From NCBI RefSeq assembly GCF_000471905.2, contig NW_006498192.1:587139-651138 (forward strand): 64,000 nucleotides of DNA. The letters are read 5' to 3'. Shown here one piece after another: positions 11,325 through 22,646 of the stretch. The DNA comes from Amborella trichopoda. Its lineage: Eukaryota > Streptophyta > Magnoliopsida > Amborellales > Amborellaceae. Both the position numbers and the translations under genes were made by a program. Numbering within the stretch: the first letter of the stretch is position 1; every line of letters starts with the position of its first letter. The notes under the pieces are model-generated. The model had not been told where the DNA came from. It was given only the letters and a program-made list of their open reading frames with translations, and ran no database searches.

Positions 11325-13023
11325 TGTTATATATCATTTTTGACATACTTGTATTCTGGAGTCATATAAGGAGAGAGCCAGTAACAACCTGGTCCTGATG
11401 GTACCCAAGACACCGCCAGACTATGGGAACACTGCAAAATAAGCCTAAAATTGGGCAAGCATAGAAAAAGCATTGGAACGGCTTCAAAAGGCATAAAAAG
11501 GATATCTTGGGATACTCGAAGGACACTCACAAAATTTTGTTACATTCTGATAAGTTTTGATATGATCAGGATAGAACTCGGTTTTCAAATCCAACTCCTT
11601 TCATGCTGAAAATGGACCTTATAACTGCATCCCTATTTCTTGGACTTCAAAATAGCACCAGACCACTGCCATTAGATTCATAATGGTGTAAAACCACTAA
11701 AGACCAAATTTGAGCTCAATCAGACCTTTCAGGGTCATTCTGAGCCCAAATTACCACAAAATGGTGGGTTTTACACTATTGTGGTACGACCTCAGTGAAC
11801 TAGTTTCCATTCATGGAAACTATGTTTTCACCTCTCGGGATGATTTTCAAAAATTCATAACTCTTTCGTTTTGAGTCGAAACACACTCAAATTCGGACAC
11901 GAGCTAGGTCTTGACGACCCGATCATTTTAACATCTGACACTCATCATGACGTAGCTGGAGGTGAGAGAATCTTTGAAGAGAAGATGAACCCAAAAGCAA
12001 GAAAATCAAATTTTGAAAGAAGACATCTCGTACTTTGTGAAGTCATGACTTGAGATCCGGGTATCGGATCGTTGCAAATATGGGTCTGTTGCGACTGTAT
12101 CGTGAAGGGGTATAGTTTCGTATAATTTTGGTCCTTAATTGAGGGACAAATAGTGCGAATTTCAAGGTTGGCAATGGCAAGATTTTTAGGTCGTCGAAAT
12201 CCCATTTTTCGGAGACTTCCCAAATTTTGAATGTTCTCAAATTGAGGTCAAATCTGACAAAGTTTGGTACAGAATGAAGTTTGGTACAGAATGATCATGA
12301 CAATATCCACTCTCACTTGTAATCAAAATAAGGACTTGGAACATCATGGATGGCACTACATTAGTGGTCGAAGTTTATGGACTTGGCTAGAATTTGCCCC
12401 CCCCAAGAAAAATATGTTTCAAGATGATCAAAAGGCATAAAAATGTTTGTGATGGATCGAGCATCGATTCTTAGACAATTGATCACCTGAGTCACCACCG
12501 CAAGGGTCTAAAAAAAGCTCATGAAGTCTAGTAAAGGAAAGAGGCCCCTCAAGAAGGGATGGTTTTTTCATTTGCTCAAAAGATCAAAGAGGTATTTTGG
12601 TCATTATGGCCTAAAAGAGGATTTTATTGTAATTTATTTAATATATAATTTTCAACAATTTGGCTTCGTTTTGAGCATTCCATTCATGTTTGGTGGTTGC
12701 TCTATATAAACAAGCTTAAGTCAATTGTAAAAGATCATTCGTGAATGAAATTGAGGCATTAGCTTGTGTCCACTTGACTTTGCGTCTAACTCTTGGATCC
12801 AGTGGTAAGGAGAGAGAAAACTTTTAGAGAGAGAAACTACCTCTAGCCTAAACACCCTAGCTTACACCGTAGTCCCTGCATCACAATCTAGGCCTGAGAC
12901 TACTTTAATCCATACACCTTAGCCTACCCCATAGTTCATACGCACCAACCTTGATTCGTGGCTAACCATTATCTCTCTCGTGTGTAAACAAGGAGGCTAA
13001 AGCGGCACACCTAGGCTAGGTCA
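11325..13023 (+). repeat. C-type LTR, truncated copy 3 (U3 to R)
   Basis: Starts TGTTATATATCATTTTTGAC and aligns in reverse complement with 8328 to about 6600 of copy 1. It has the best preserved promoter: TCATGTTTGG then CTCTATATAAA at 12701-12709, a transcript-like segment and a splice-donor-like GTGGTAAGGAG at 12802-12812. It stops where element A's LTR begins, so about 1.3 kb of its 3' part is missing. No coding content. Confidence 0.7.
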
Positions 13024-14324
13024 TGTCTCCGTTTGAAGACATTTTTCAGCACCTTGGTCCATGATGCAGAATAAAGAGGAAGCCAGTCAATAAATCCTCA
13101 AATACAATGAAATTCCTAACAGTCTCAGAATTGCCCCATAATGGGTCAGAATCTTCCTAAGGACTTCAAAAGGCCACTTGCCAAGTTTCGTCACAATCCA
13201 AAATGTCTAAGGCAGCACAGACAAAGAAATAATTTCAAAAAAATCAACCTCTAGCACCCTGAAATGGACCCCGTAACTAGAACTATATTTGCAGTGCATC
13301 AAACAGCTGTGAGACTACCGCCATTGGATCTAGCATGATCGAGAACCCCTATGGCACAAGTTTTAGCTTAAACAAACGCTCCAGGACAAAGTTATGGTTG
13401 AAACATTTAAAACGAGTAGGCCACACGCTATTCTTGTGCGGCCTCCATGCACCAATCTCCAATAAAGGAGGTTGATGTGGATAGTCTTGAGCAACGACTT
13501 CAAAGACCCGTATCTCAATCATTTTGAGTCAGATCGCTCTCAAATTTGGTGAGTGTGTTCGTCTCATCAAGAAGAGTGTTTTGATATGTGGCACGACAAT
13601 GATGATACCCAAGCAGGGAGAAAAACTAGACAGAAGTTGACGATTTGTGAAGATAGTTGCAAAACAGTCAGCAGCAGCACGCCTCACTCAAGCGGCTATA
13701 TCATGACGTTCGCGTACCCGATCGATGCGAAACCAATTGCATTATGTACGTAAGGTCAAAGGCTATCTTTAGTCCAAACTCGGCATATGATGAATTGTTG
13801 GATTCTGCACATGAAGGTGTCAAATTTACTGCAGATTTCAGCCGCTAGAGTTCAAGATTCGGCCAAAAACACAACACGACAAAATCTTCGTCTGGACATG
13901 AAATTGAGCTGCATTCATTGCAACTTGGCCGTGACGAAATGCTCAATACAATTCAATGAAGAAATCAAAGAAAAACATCAAGAAACAAGCACACTATCGA
14001 TCGAAAGTTTTTAAGATCTATACAATTTCGAGTCGTATGAACGTGGCCTAAAAACGCGATTCATAGCTCGAAGTTGGTATCAAATTGATCGTCAGGCTGA
14101 GCCCTATAAGAAAGCAATCATTTTTCGACCAAATGGACGTCGGAGCGACACCGAATCATCCATGGAAGATCACACAAGTTCTAGGACAGCAGTAGGGACT
14201 GTCTTGAAATTTTACACATTGATGGAAATGGGCAAAACAGTCCTTTTGCACCAAATTTTAGAATTTTTTTTAATTCAATTAAATTGTAATTATCATCAAT
14301 TTAGGTAGTTTTTGGGCATCCACC

Positions 14325-14500
14325 CATGTTTGGACCAATTCTATAAGTACATGCTAAACATAATTGTTATAGGACCCTTGATTTTTCAATACTCATCAAT
14401 AAAATTTCAGAGTTTTCACATTCAAATTGTGGGCACGTCTTGGAGAGAGAAATAGGAGAGAGAAGAAAAGGTTCGGTACCTTTTGGTGAAGGTAACTTTC
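14325..14500 (+). promoter_or_regulatory. LTR core promoter, poly(A) signal and putative splice donor (element A)
   Basis: CCCATGTTTGGACCAATT then CTATAAGTA at 14341, the equivalent of CTATATATAC in B. AATAAAA follows at 14398, expected in R shortly after the start site, and GAAGGTAACT at 14489-14498 fits a plant 5' splice site. B (44391, 44460, 44555) and its 3' LTR (57104, 57173, 57310) keep the same order, and C-type copy 3 keeps the TATA box and donor. Confidence 0.55.
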
Positions 14501-14816
14501 TCTCTCCTCTCATCTCTCTCTCTCTCCTCCTCTCAACTCACTCTTTCTCTCTCCTCCTCTCATCTCTCTCTTTCTCTCTTCTCACGTTTATATCTTTCTT
14601 TCATATTTCTTCTCTGATCTTCTTTATCCACTTTCTTTTCTCTTTCTTCTTTTTCCTGCTCTCCCTTTGTTTTCTCTCCTTCCTCTCAGTTCATGCATGG
14701 CGTAATAAATATCCTAGCATGATGTCTTCTTGCTTTAGAGACACGAACAGTGAGTCGTGCCTTAACCCGAGTTGAGGGTCGGGCCTCTGTCAAAGTCTCC
14801 TTGTCTTCCCTTCTGT

Positions 14817-15560
14817 CATGGATGGCGGAAGCACATCGGGCCATCCATGTTCTCTCTCTTTTCTTAATCTTCTAGCATGGACGGTGGAAGCACAACGCAA
14901 CCCATGTTTCCTCTCCATTCTCATTCCCCTATCATGGACGGTAGAAGCACATCGTCACTCATGTTCTCTCTCTCTTCTTTATTCTCAGTCATGGATGGCG
15001 AAAGCACATCACTGCCCATGTTTTCTCTCTCCTCTTAATTTTCTGTCATGGACGACGAAAGCACATCACCACCCAGTTTTTCTCTCTCCTCTCATTCCTG
15101 TATCATGGACAGCGGAAGCTCATCGATGTCCATGTCTTCTCTCTTCTCTCACTCCCCTATCATGGATGGTGGATGCTCATCGTCGTCCATGTTCTCTCTT
15201 TCTCATTAATCATTTGTCATAGACGGTGGAAGCTCATCGCCATCTATGTCTTCTCTCTCTTCTTTCATTCCTCTGTCATGGACGGTGGAAGCTCATCGTC
15301 GTCCATATTTTCTCTCTTCTTGATTGTCTATCATGAACGACGGTAGTTCATCACCATTCACTTCTTCTCTCTCTTCTCTCATTCCTCTGTCATGGACGGT
15401 GGAAGCTCATCACTGTCCATGTCTTCTCTCTCTTCTTATTCCTCTATCATGGGCGGCAGAGGCTCATTGCTGCCCATATTTTCTCTCTCTTCTTACCCTT
15501 ACGTCATGGATGGCGGGAGCTCATCGCCGTCCATGTTCTTTCCTATTTTTTCTCTCATCG
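14817..15560 (+). repeat. Hairpin minisatellite in LTR of element A, about 13 units of about 58 bp
   Basis: Each unit begins with an inverted repeat CATGGACGG..CCGTCCATG around a loop like TGGAAGCTCATCG, followed by a TTCTCTCTCTTCTCATTCCT spacer. Unit 1 is perfect over 10 bp (14817-14826 with 14840-14849). Several units have changed both arms together: CATAGA/TCTATG at 15218/15243 and ATGGGC/GCCCAT at 15449/15472. It lies downstream of the putative start site, so it would be in the transcript. Confidence 0.75.
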
Positions 15561-16407
15561 CCGCCCATGTTCCCTTACTCTCTTCTCTCTCTTTCTTCTC
15601 ATTCTTTTCCTTCTCTCTTTCCTCTCTCCCATTTTCCTTTTCTCCCTCATTGCTCATCTCGTCTTCTTCTCACATGCACGACATCGGTAGTACTGTGCAT
15701 GTTTCTCTTTCTCTCTCTCTCGTTTGACCAAGAGAGGCTGAGACAAACATTACCATGGTAGTCTTGTCATCTAGCAATATTGTCGTTGAACCGGTCTTAG
15801 TTACCATGCCCGCCTTACTTCCACGATAGGCTAGCCATTGTGTCAGGCTGGCCAATGATCGTTATGGCATCTAGTAGTATTTCTATTGTTTCGGTCTAGT
15901 TACCATGTCTGTCTTGCTACCACATCGGGTCAATCACTTATTGATCTAGCTGTTGTGTTAGTCTCGCTACCTAGTCAAAATTCCTTTGATCTACCCCTTT
16001 CTTCTTATTTCACTTATCCTCTTAACCTTTCTTCTTTTGGATGTGCACATCCATATACATTCGCTCAAAGACAAGGTGCGGTCTCTTCGACCCACTTGTC
16101 TCATAAAATTAACCATGTGTGTGTGATTCCAGAAACAGTAGAATACAAGCCAAGGAAGGCGATTTCAAACTAGTTGTATGACTGGGGAGCTCTCTTTGTG
16201 ATCTAAGAGGGCGCCTATGCGAGCCAGCCTGAGTAAGTCCTGAACCCACCTTAAATTCCTCTCTCATCGGTTAGTATACATGCCCTCGCTCCTAAGCAAG
16301 GTTCCTGAGAGAGAGCGATGTCAAAGTCCCGAGTTCCCTTGAAACCAGAGAGGCGTGCTGCCCGATCATCTAGATCCAGAGGGTGAGATCGGGGCATCTA
16401 ATCAGCT

Positions 16408-16425
16408 TGGCGACTCCACTGGGGA
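16408..16425 (+). other. Primer-binding site of element A (tRNA-Arg type)
   Basis: TGGCGACTCCACTGGGGA, three bases after the LTR end; identical to B (46090-46107). It complements the 3' end of plant tRNA-Arg(ACG) as I remember it, with one mismatch. Confidence 0.8.
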
Positions 16426-16609
16426 CTTAGTACCCCTTCGTTGGGTCATTCTTGTTTGGCTAGTTTTTTCCTTTGTTTTTTTTGCTTTGACACACCACAT
16501 GGCTGCTGGCTTTCTTAACCCATTTATTTGAATCGAGGATTTTCTAATCCTCGCATTCGCGATTGTTCCCCGAGAACAAGTTCCTCGAACTTCATTCTCA
16601 ACCTTCCTT

Positions 16610-17655
16610 TTGAGCAAAGGCCCAATGTCAAGCTCTCAGGTCTTAACCTGCATAAGCATGAGGAGGGACTTAAAGGTCCCTAACTCCCCATCTCCTAACT
16701 CTGGTGGAACTTCCACGAAGACACCCTGCATTGGTAGCACATCTGCTGCCACTCACAGTAGGCACCCTGTCACCGACAAGTCACTTGTCGGTCGCCTTGC
16801 CGAAGTACATCGAAAGGCTCCCCAGTCCCTTTCTACAACAAGCAAGTTGTCGCTGCTTCGATGGGTTGCTGTAAGGCTACCCCCCACATTCTTGCACCAC
16901 CACGAGTCTATATCCTTAGAGGCTCGACACATCGAGCCAGAGACCCTGGGGCCTCCACCTCTCTCACACACCATAAGGCTCGTGGGTCATCCACTACAGC
17001 CACACCTTGGGGCAACCCTTATGTTACCTTGAGTCAACGTCCAGGATAAGGCCTCCTAACGCCAGGTCCTGCACATGTTGTGCGTTTGCATCCCACCACT
17101 TGGGCCAACGCCATCACCGCGTCAACCCAAGTACATCGAAGACGATCCCCTCGTCCTCCTTCTCAGCACACACTAACACACCCTGTAAGGGGCAGGCTCC
17201 CACCTGTACTCTTACAAACACGTGCTCGTGGTTCTCGGCCTCCAAAGGCCAGACCACTTGCTCGAGCCCCTGCTGACCTCCAAATCACCGGTGATCCTTC
17301 TTCAAGGGGCGAACACGCGTTGCCATCATGGACAACCCCTCATTCTCGACTCAGGCGTCTTCATGAGTCTACCCTGCTTTTGCCTACTCTTCCTCCTTTG
17401 AGAAAGCACCTCCGACCATGGTACTCGAAGACTTTCCCCAAGAGTACCATCTTGAACCAACCCCATCATCTCGGTCATGTCTCTAGAGTTCATAAGACAG
17501 CTCGAGGCAAAGACCTGATGGGAGATCGAGCCCTTTATCCTCCCCGGCCCAGGATGACCCCAGTTCCTGGCCCACACCCGTTGCTTCACTTAATGGAAAC
17601 AGCTCTTTCTTGCATAAGAAAGGCCGACCAGTCGCAGTCTCGGTCACAATTCTAG
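16610..17655 (+). pseudogene. Pre-gag open region (ORF1-like) of element A
   Basis: A Ser/Thr/Pro/His-rich reading region between PBS and gag, broken over at least three frames (16610-17032, 16861-17049, 17080-17655). Peptides recur in the same order in B (46312-46854): RDLKVPNSP/RDLKVLDSA, CIGSTSAATHS/RIGSTSITAHS, DKSLVGRLAEV/GKSLAGHIAGV, then HKARG/LKARG. Conservation at peptide level, with an indel in one copy compensated by frame change in the other, suggests the ancestor coded here. Ogre-type elements are known for an extra ORF before gag; whether this is homologous I cannot tell. No domain recognised. Confidence 0.45.
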
Positions 17656-18036
17656 CATGAGGTCCATCAAAACCTCAAAGCCAAACGTGATAGGGGTCTG
17701 CAAATTCTGACTAAGGAGTAAACCAAGATGGTCGGGGCAACAAGATCTGATGACCCTCTTCACTTGAACCTCTTCTACCCTCTTCAGATGACAAAGCCTG
17801 AAGAAGAAGTCCATGAACCCTGCACTGCGATTAGTGTTGTAGAAGATGACCCAGCCACTCAGCAGCCACAATCTCAAAACCATCGGGAACCGATCCTCAC
17901 ATGATCGGCATACAAGACTCGAGTCCAGATAGGGCATGCTGACACCTTACTGACCGATCTGCTCCATGCGACCCATCAAGCTTGGAAGCCCTCAACTGCA
18001 GCTAAGGCTGACCTCCCTAGAGAAACAGTTAGTGTA

Positions 18037-19755
18037 ATGGTTGTAAACGAGTCTGGCGACTCTCACGAAGAGCGCCTGAATAAATTAGAAGACATGGTAC
18101 GCGCAATGATGGAGAAGTTTGATCGCATAGATGCCACAAGACAATCGGCTAACCATGAGGTCAATTCCCATCATTCAGATGAGGCTTCCAAGGTAACCTC
18201 TTCCCTTTGCCTCACAAGATAATTCGATACCTCACCCCATCTCACAGGCAAACATCGATGCTATGGTGACCCATAGCTTAAAAAGCAGACAGATTCTGGT
18301 ATGCAAGGAGCAACACTTTACCAAAATTCGTACCCTTCGTACATTGATCAGGTGTCGTTTCCCTCAAACTACAAGAAATGGAAGTTTCCCCTGTTCAATG
18401 GCACAACCTCCTCACATCAGCATATCTCTCACTTCCAAGCAGCATGTCGAGAGACAGTGGCTGATGGGAGACTCCTTCTCCGTCAGTTTGTTGAAACCCT
18501 TGATGGCCCAGCTTTCCAATGGTATGCTCGGCTTCCCCCAAACTCAGTACATACTTGGGAAGAAATGGAGAAACTGTTCCACCAGCACTTCTATGAGGTC
18601 GAGAGAGAGATTCACACCATCAAGCTTCTCACCTTGACCCAAGATTCCAATGAGCCCATTGATCAATTCATATCAAGGTGGAGGGACTTAGTCGCTCTCC
18701 ATCCCAATCTCATGCCTGAGAAGGAAGCGGTTCAAACCTATGTGTGAAACATGCGACCTAAAATTACTCTACATGTTGAGGCCCCCAATCCGACCTTCAT
18801 GTCAGAGCTGATCTCCAAGTTGGACTACATAGAAATTCTGCCATTCCACCACAGTGGGTCATGACGACAATCTGCAAGCTCAGGAAACAATCGAGGCAAT
18901 GGTCCCTCTCGGACTAATACCCGGGGCAACCAACCAAAAGGAGTGACCAGCACGGCCATCACTGTAAGCGATCTAAAGAAAGCTGCCTCCCAAACGTTGG
19001 ACCTCTCCAAAGGGGTAAGCACAGCTAAGACAGCGCCTCAAGCAGGCAAGCAACAACAGTCGTACAATTGAGTGCCCCCACCCGCGAACCTTAATCAAGA
19101 TGATTATTGGACCAGGCATAGGAACAACATCCACCCCTTTGAAAATGAATGGGTCCCTGGAATACTCCGATTGTTACTGGAACAGAACATGATCGAGCTC
19201 ACAGAAACCAAGTTCCCTGACCAAGCCAGACCCGATACCCACGTGAATCAATATGCTTATCATCGGAGGATAAACCACCCCACAGAGGACTGTTATATGT
19301 TAAAAGACATTATCGAAACCCTAATCCATAAGGATCATATAAAACTTGAAGAGTTAAAGGAGGCATTTGATGCAGCAAAGGTCTCCCACACAGTGACAGT
19401 CCAAGAGGAAGATGAAGTGCCTGATCTTCTTCACGCCTTGTTCGTTATGATGCTTAAAGAAGGTCTCATCACACGAAAACTGGCACGACAGCCTTGATGC
19501 ATTGCTCAGAGAACAGAGAACCATTGGTGCCCATACCATCAGATATGGAGCCACGACTTGAGCGAATGTTCCAGTTTCCGTGATATAATCGTGAAGAAAA
19601 TACAAGGATGCCAAGAGTCTTACAACGTTCCAGAAAGAGATCTCCAAACCACTGCTCCACCGGCACGAGAGGACCTCCGAACACAAGTCTTGAGTAATGA
19701 TGATTCAGATCCTGCTGAACCCTCGACCTCCCAACCATGGAGAGTATACCACTAG
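18037..19755 (+). pseudogene. gag: Gag of element A with two C-x2-H-x4-H-x4-C knuckles
   Basis: N-terminal helix RLNKLEDMVRAMMEKFDRID (18037-18222), then the retrotransposon gag core (18301-18747) with FNGTTSSHQHISHFQ, GPAFQWYARLPPNS, EKLFHQHFYEV and FISRWRDLVALHPN. A basic Asn/Gly-rich part follows, then two knuckles of exactly 14 codons: YAYHRRINHPTEDC (19252-19293; first Cys now Tyr) and CPYHQIWSHDLSEC (19528-19569). Gag forms the particle and binds genomic RNA. Stops after 18744, near 18860, 19068, 19497 and 19755 show it is dead. B's gag is collinear, with intact cysteines in both knuckles. Confidence 0.8.
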
Positions 19756-20800
19756 CAAAGTAGAGTCAAGTTCTTAAGGGGAGAAGCAGTTCGCTAAGCT
19801 AGGGCTATTCACAAGCCTAACGACATGAATCAAGCACTTCCAATGAAAACTAAGAGTAGACGGGCACCAAGTGTTGTTTGCCGGACCAACAAGATGGCTC
19901 AACCGCCAGTCAAGCAGGAATTTCTCAGGCCTCTTCCCCCACTACCAACTTTACTGGAGTTCATCCCTAGCACGATCATCCTTCCTTCCTCCTCCCATCA
20001 AGAGGATGTCCCCTAGCCATCTTCTCCTCAAAGCACGTCCAATGAGGGTGATGAGGTTAAAAGCACTCTCAATGGTCTAAGCAAGGGAAAGACCTAAAAG
20101 ATTCCCTGCACACGTTCAACTCTGATGATGATGCAAAAAGCTGTCCAGATCAGTTTGATGAGGGAAAATACCTTAAAAGTCCCTCACTTATTGACCATTC
20201 TCCTCATCCTTCCTCTTCTAAGTCTCCTGCAGGTACAACCTTGAAATGCCCAGACTTCGAGGTTCTTGATAGAGAACTTGAAGGAACCATCATAAGCAGG
20301 ATGCAGCGGAGGCAGTTGAAAAAGACGTTGGCTCAGGCAGCAGGATTCTTAATAATTGATGGCGTCTTGGAAGCTCGATCCAAGTCAGAGCCACCATCCT
20401 CCACAAAGAAGCACAAGAAGTCAAAACCAAATAAACCCCAGTGGCCCCCTGAGCCCAACTTTGAGCATAGGCTAGGAGAATCAAGAGGGCGGAGCTTCTA
20501 TTCTCAGGAAGTCTGTCACATGGTGCAGATATTAGAAGCATCACCCAGCACATGGCATTTGAGTCTCAGATCAGGGAAAACTCTTCAACCTCCACCTCAG
20601 AAGTCAGGCATCTTGAAGTTTCCTGGTTCACCACTTCTCCCTCACCCGAATACTTCAAGCAATCCATCCATCCTGCAGCTCCCTGGTTTCCTTCCTTGTC
20701 CAAATACCCTGGACAATCCACCCATCCTCCAATTCCCCGTGAGGCCGTTGGTCCTATAGACTCAGCCACCTTCTAAGCCTCAACCTCAAACCTCCATTAC
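19756..20800 (+). pseudogene. Linker between gag and protease of element A
   Basis: The best open stretch is 20241-20759: CPDFEVLDRELEGTII, basic SRMQRRQLKKTLAQAAGFL, KKHKKSKPNKPQWPPE, SQEVCHMVQILEA, LSLRSGKTLQPP and a proline-rich tail with three LPxFLPCPN-like units. Collinear with the linker of element C (CPDFEALNEDL, CEACHMLVFHEG, LRSGRRL). Before it, SNEGDEVKSTLNG is a remnant of C's SN-x4-D-x-KS repeat. No known domain. Element B has lost this part by deletion. Confidence 0.6.
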
Positions 20801-20924
20801 CCAAACCAAGCCGGTTGTCTAAGCAAGTCAGCCAGCAGGCCAAAGCAAACCTCCTCCACCTAAACCTACTCATCAACCCAAACTAGTGACAGGGCCAGGA
20901 ACACAAAAGACTGACAAGGAAAAG

Positions 20925-21511
20925 GTAAAATATGATGTGATGGGACACTTAAGGAAGCTTCCAGCTCTTCTCAGCATCTATGATACTCTCATGCTCTCAA
21001 GGGACTATCACATGGCTCTATTCTAGGGTCTTTCTGATCCAGAGGTCTATGAGGCTGAAGTGGAGCCCATTGGGGTGGACCCATCGATCTTGAGTGGATG
21101 TATAGCGATCACCTTCTCAAAGGATGATCTTCAATTGGGAGAAACATTTCACAATCGCCCTCTCTTTGTGCTGGTGAATTACATGCATGCCCCATCAATC
21201 GAATTATGTTGGATAAAGGGTCAGCAGTCAACCTTATCCTAAGGAGAATCCTCACTCGGTTCAAATTAGGTTCTGAAGATCTCACTCCGATGCACATTAC
21301 AGTACATGGATTCAATCAGTCTGAAGAGAAGCCAGCAGACACTGTCCACCTTCGTCTCAAGATTGGTGAATTAAATTACTACGCTAAGTTTCATGTAATC
21401 AACACTGACACCTCCTACAACATCCTTCTTGATTGCCCGTGGCTCCACGACCAGAGGGTGTTTCTGTCCATGTTGCATCAGTGCTTCAAGTATAGTCGAT
21501 ATGGGAGATAG
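20925..21511 (+). pseudogene. Retropepsin-like protease of element A
   Basis: Starts with YDVMGHLRKLPALLSIYDTL, the usual helix before plant gypsy proteases, then SDPEVYEAEVEPIGVD. The active-site-like MLDKGSAVNLILRR (21206 on) has D-K-G-S; then VHGFNQSEEKPADTVHLRLK, IGELNYYAKFHVINTDTSYN, ILLDCPWLHD and MLHQCFKYSRYGR. A frameshift just before the active site (about 21195-21206) and stops at about 21025 and 21511 inactivate it. Function in the ancestor: cleavage of the Gag polyprotein. C's protease is collinear; B lacks the whole core. Confidence 0.8.
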
Positions 21512-21514
21512 CAT

Positions 21515-22458
21515 ATGGTCTATGCTGATAAAAGACCGTTTCCTGTAGCCAAGGCTCTCTATGTTGATGCTAAATATTACGTCACAGATTCGTTATCATC
21601 CCAAAAGCCAAATGATGGTGACTACAAGTCTGTAAGAAAAACAAAACCTTCGTCCCATGAAGATGTTGAGGACATCGGGCTAACACTGGTGGACATGTTC
21701 AAAGAAGAGAAAATACAAGGCAAAATTCTCCCTCTGACTCCCCTTCATCCTAACATGCTATTCACTACCCCCGAAGAAGCTCCATCTTTGCCTAAGGATG
21801 AAGCATCACCCTCTACTTTCAGTCTAGAGCCACCTTTGCAAGAAGATGAACCAGAGGCCACTCCTAAGATTGAGCACGTCATGGGTATAGAATTCCTGGC
21901 TCCAAAGGTCACCTACACGCTGGACCATCAAAAAGTCCTGCATATTCCTATTGCACTCTTGAAAGTAGAAGTGGCGTGCCAATCGCCGCAGAAAATTTTT
22001 CAAAACCCAGTTGCTATAAGCATAGAGGATGCTTCTCAACCCACCGTAGGGCCAGTTCAGACCAGTAGTCAACCACAAGTTCTGCACTTCCATGGTTTGG
22101 TGGGAGGAGAGCAGTTTGAGAAAGGACAGCCTTCTCGCCCTCAGGTACAGGATCCCCTAGAAGAATTAAGAAGTGAAGTTCACAGTCTCTAGAGCCAATT
22201 GGAGGTTATGCATATCACTTCAAAACATCTGAAGGAGTTCGTGCCTGAGACCAAAAGCCATGACGGGCTTGAAGTGAATGCACCTCGAATGGAGGCCAAA
22301 GCTCTTCCTGATTGAACTATTCATAGTGAGCAACCCCATCAAATGATGAGAAAAATGAATTATGAACCCTTGGCCAATCAAACGATAAGGGGAGAAGAAG
22401 CAATTGCTCCCCCATTCGAAGTCATTGAAGCCACAGCAGCTCATCACAAGACTAAATA
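21515..22458 (+). pseudogene. KVLxIP domain of element A
   Basis: Follows the protease in frame apart from one stop (HMVYADKRPFPVAKALYVDA). Then an acidic region (LTLVDMFKEEKIQGKILPLT, EEAPSLPKDEASPS), the motif DHQKVLHIPIALLKVE, a decayed PQKIFQNPVAIS and PQVLHFHGLVGG, the coiled-coil-like LEELRSEVHSL-stop-SQLEVMHITSKHLKEF, and MMRKMNYEPLANQTIR near the end. B has the same order (GKILPLTHIYP, QQKVLHVPVTLLEEK, MRNMNYEPLSNQTLR), so the domain is an ancestral part of the family. It ends where gypsy pol would start. Function unknown. Confidence 0.65.
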
Positions 22459-22646
22459 AGGCCTAGGGTATTAGCCCGTTGAGACAATAAACATTTTGAG
22501 AGGGGTTCAAGCCCAAAAAGAGCAAATGATATGTAGCAAAGTAAAAGAAGAGTGAAATCATGCAGCAAAATCAGCCACAAGAGAAAAACCAGCATTTTAT
22601 TCATAAATTCAAAATTCTTACAAGTGTTGACAAAGGAAGGACAATC
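22459..22646 (+). other. Junction between sense and antisense genes of element A
   Basis: About 190 bp between the 3' ends of the sense KVLxIP frame and the antisense PMD gene, so the two transcription units converge here. No clear hairpin or poly(A) signal pair seen. Confidence 0.3.

Larger units (their letters stand above)
13024..16404 (+). repeat. 5' LTR of element A
   Basis: Starts TGTCTCCGTTTGAAGACATT, equivalent to TGTTGAAAGACATTTTTC of B at 43116, and ends CATCTAATCA, three bases (GCT) before the PBS. About 3.38 kb against about 3.0 kb in B; the difference is largely the hairpin minisatellite at 14817-15560. The U3 (13024-14340) aligns with both B LTRs. The 3' 350 bp (GTGATCTAAGAGGGCGCC to the end) is the best conserved stretch among the three copies. 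Ser/Leu-rich open frames inside (14440-15761) are by-products of CT-rich repeats. Confidence 0.75.

Noticed and set aside
14440-15761. Ser/Leu/Phe-rich open frames of 110-145 codons in the LTR of A
   Set aside because: CT-rich low complexity and a hairpin minisatellite; no counterpart frame in B's LTRs.
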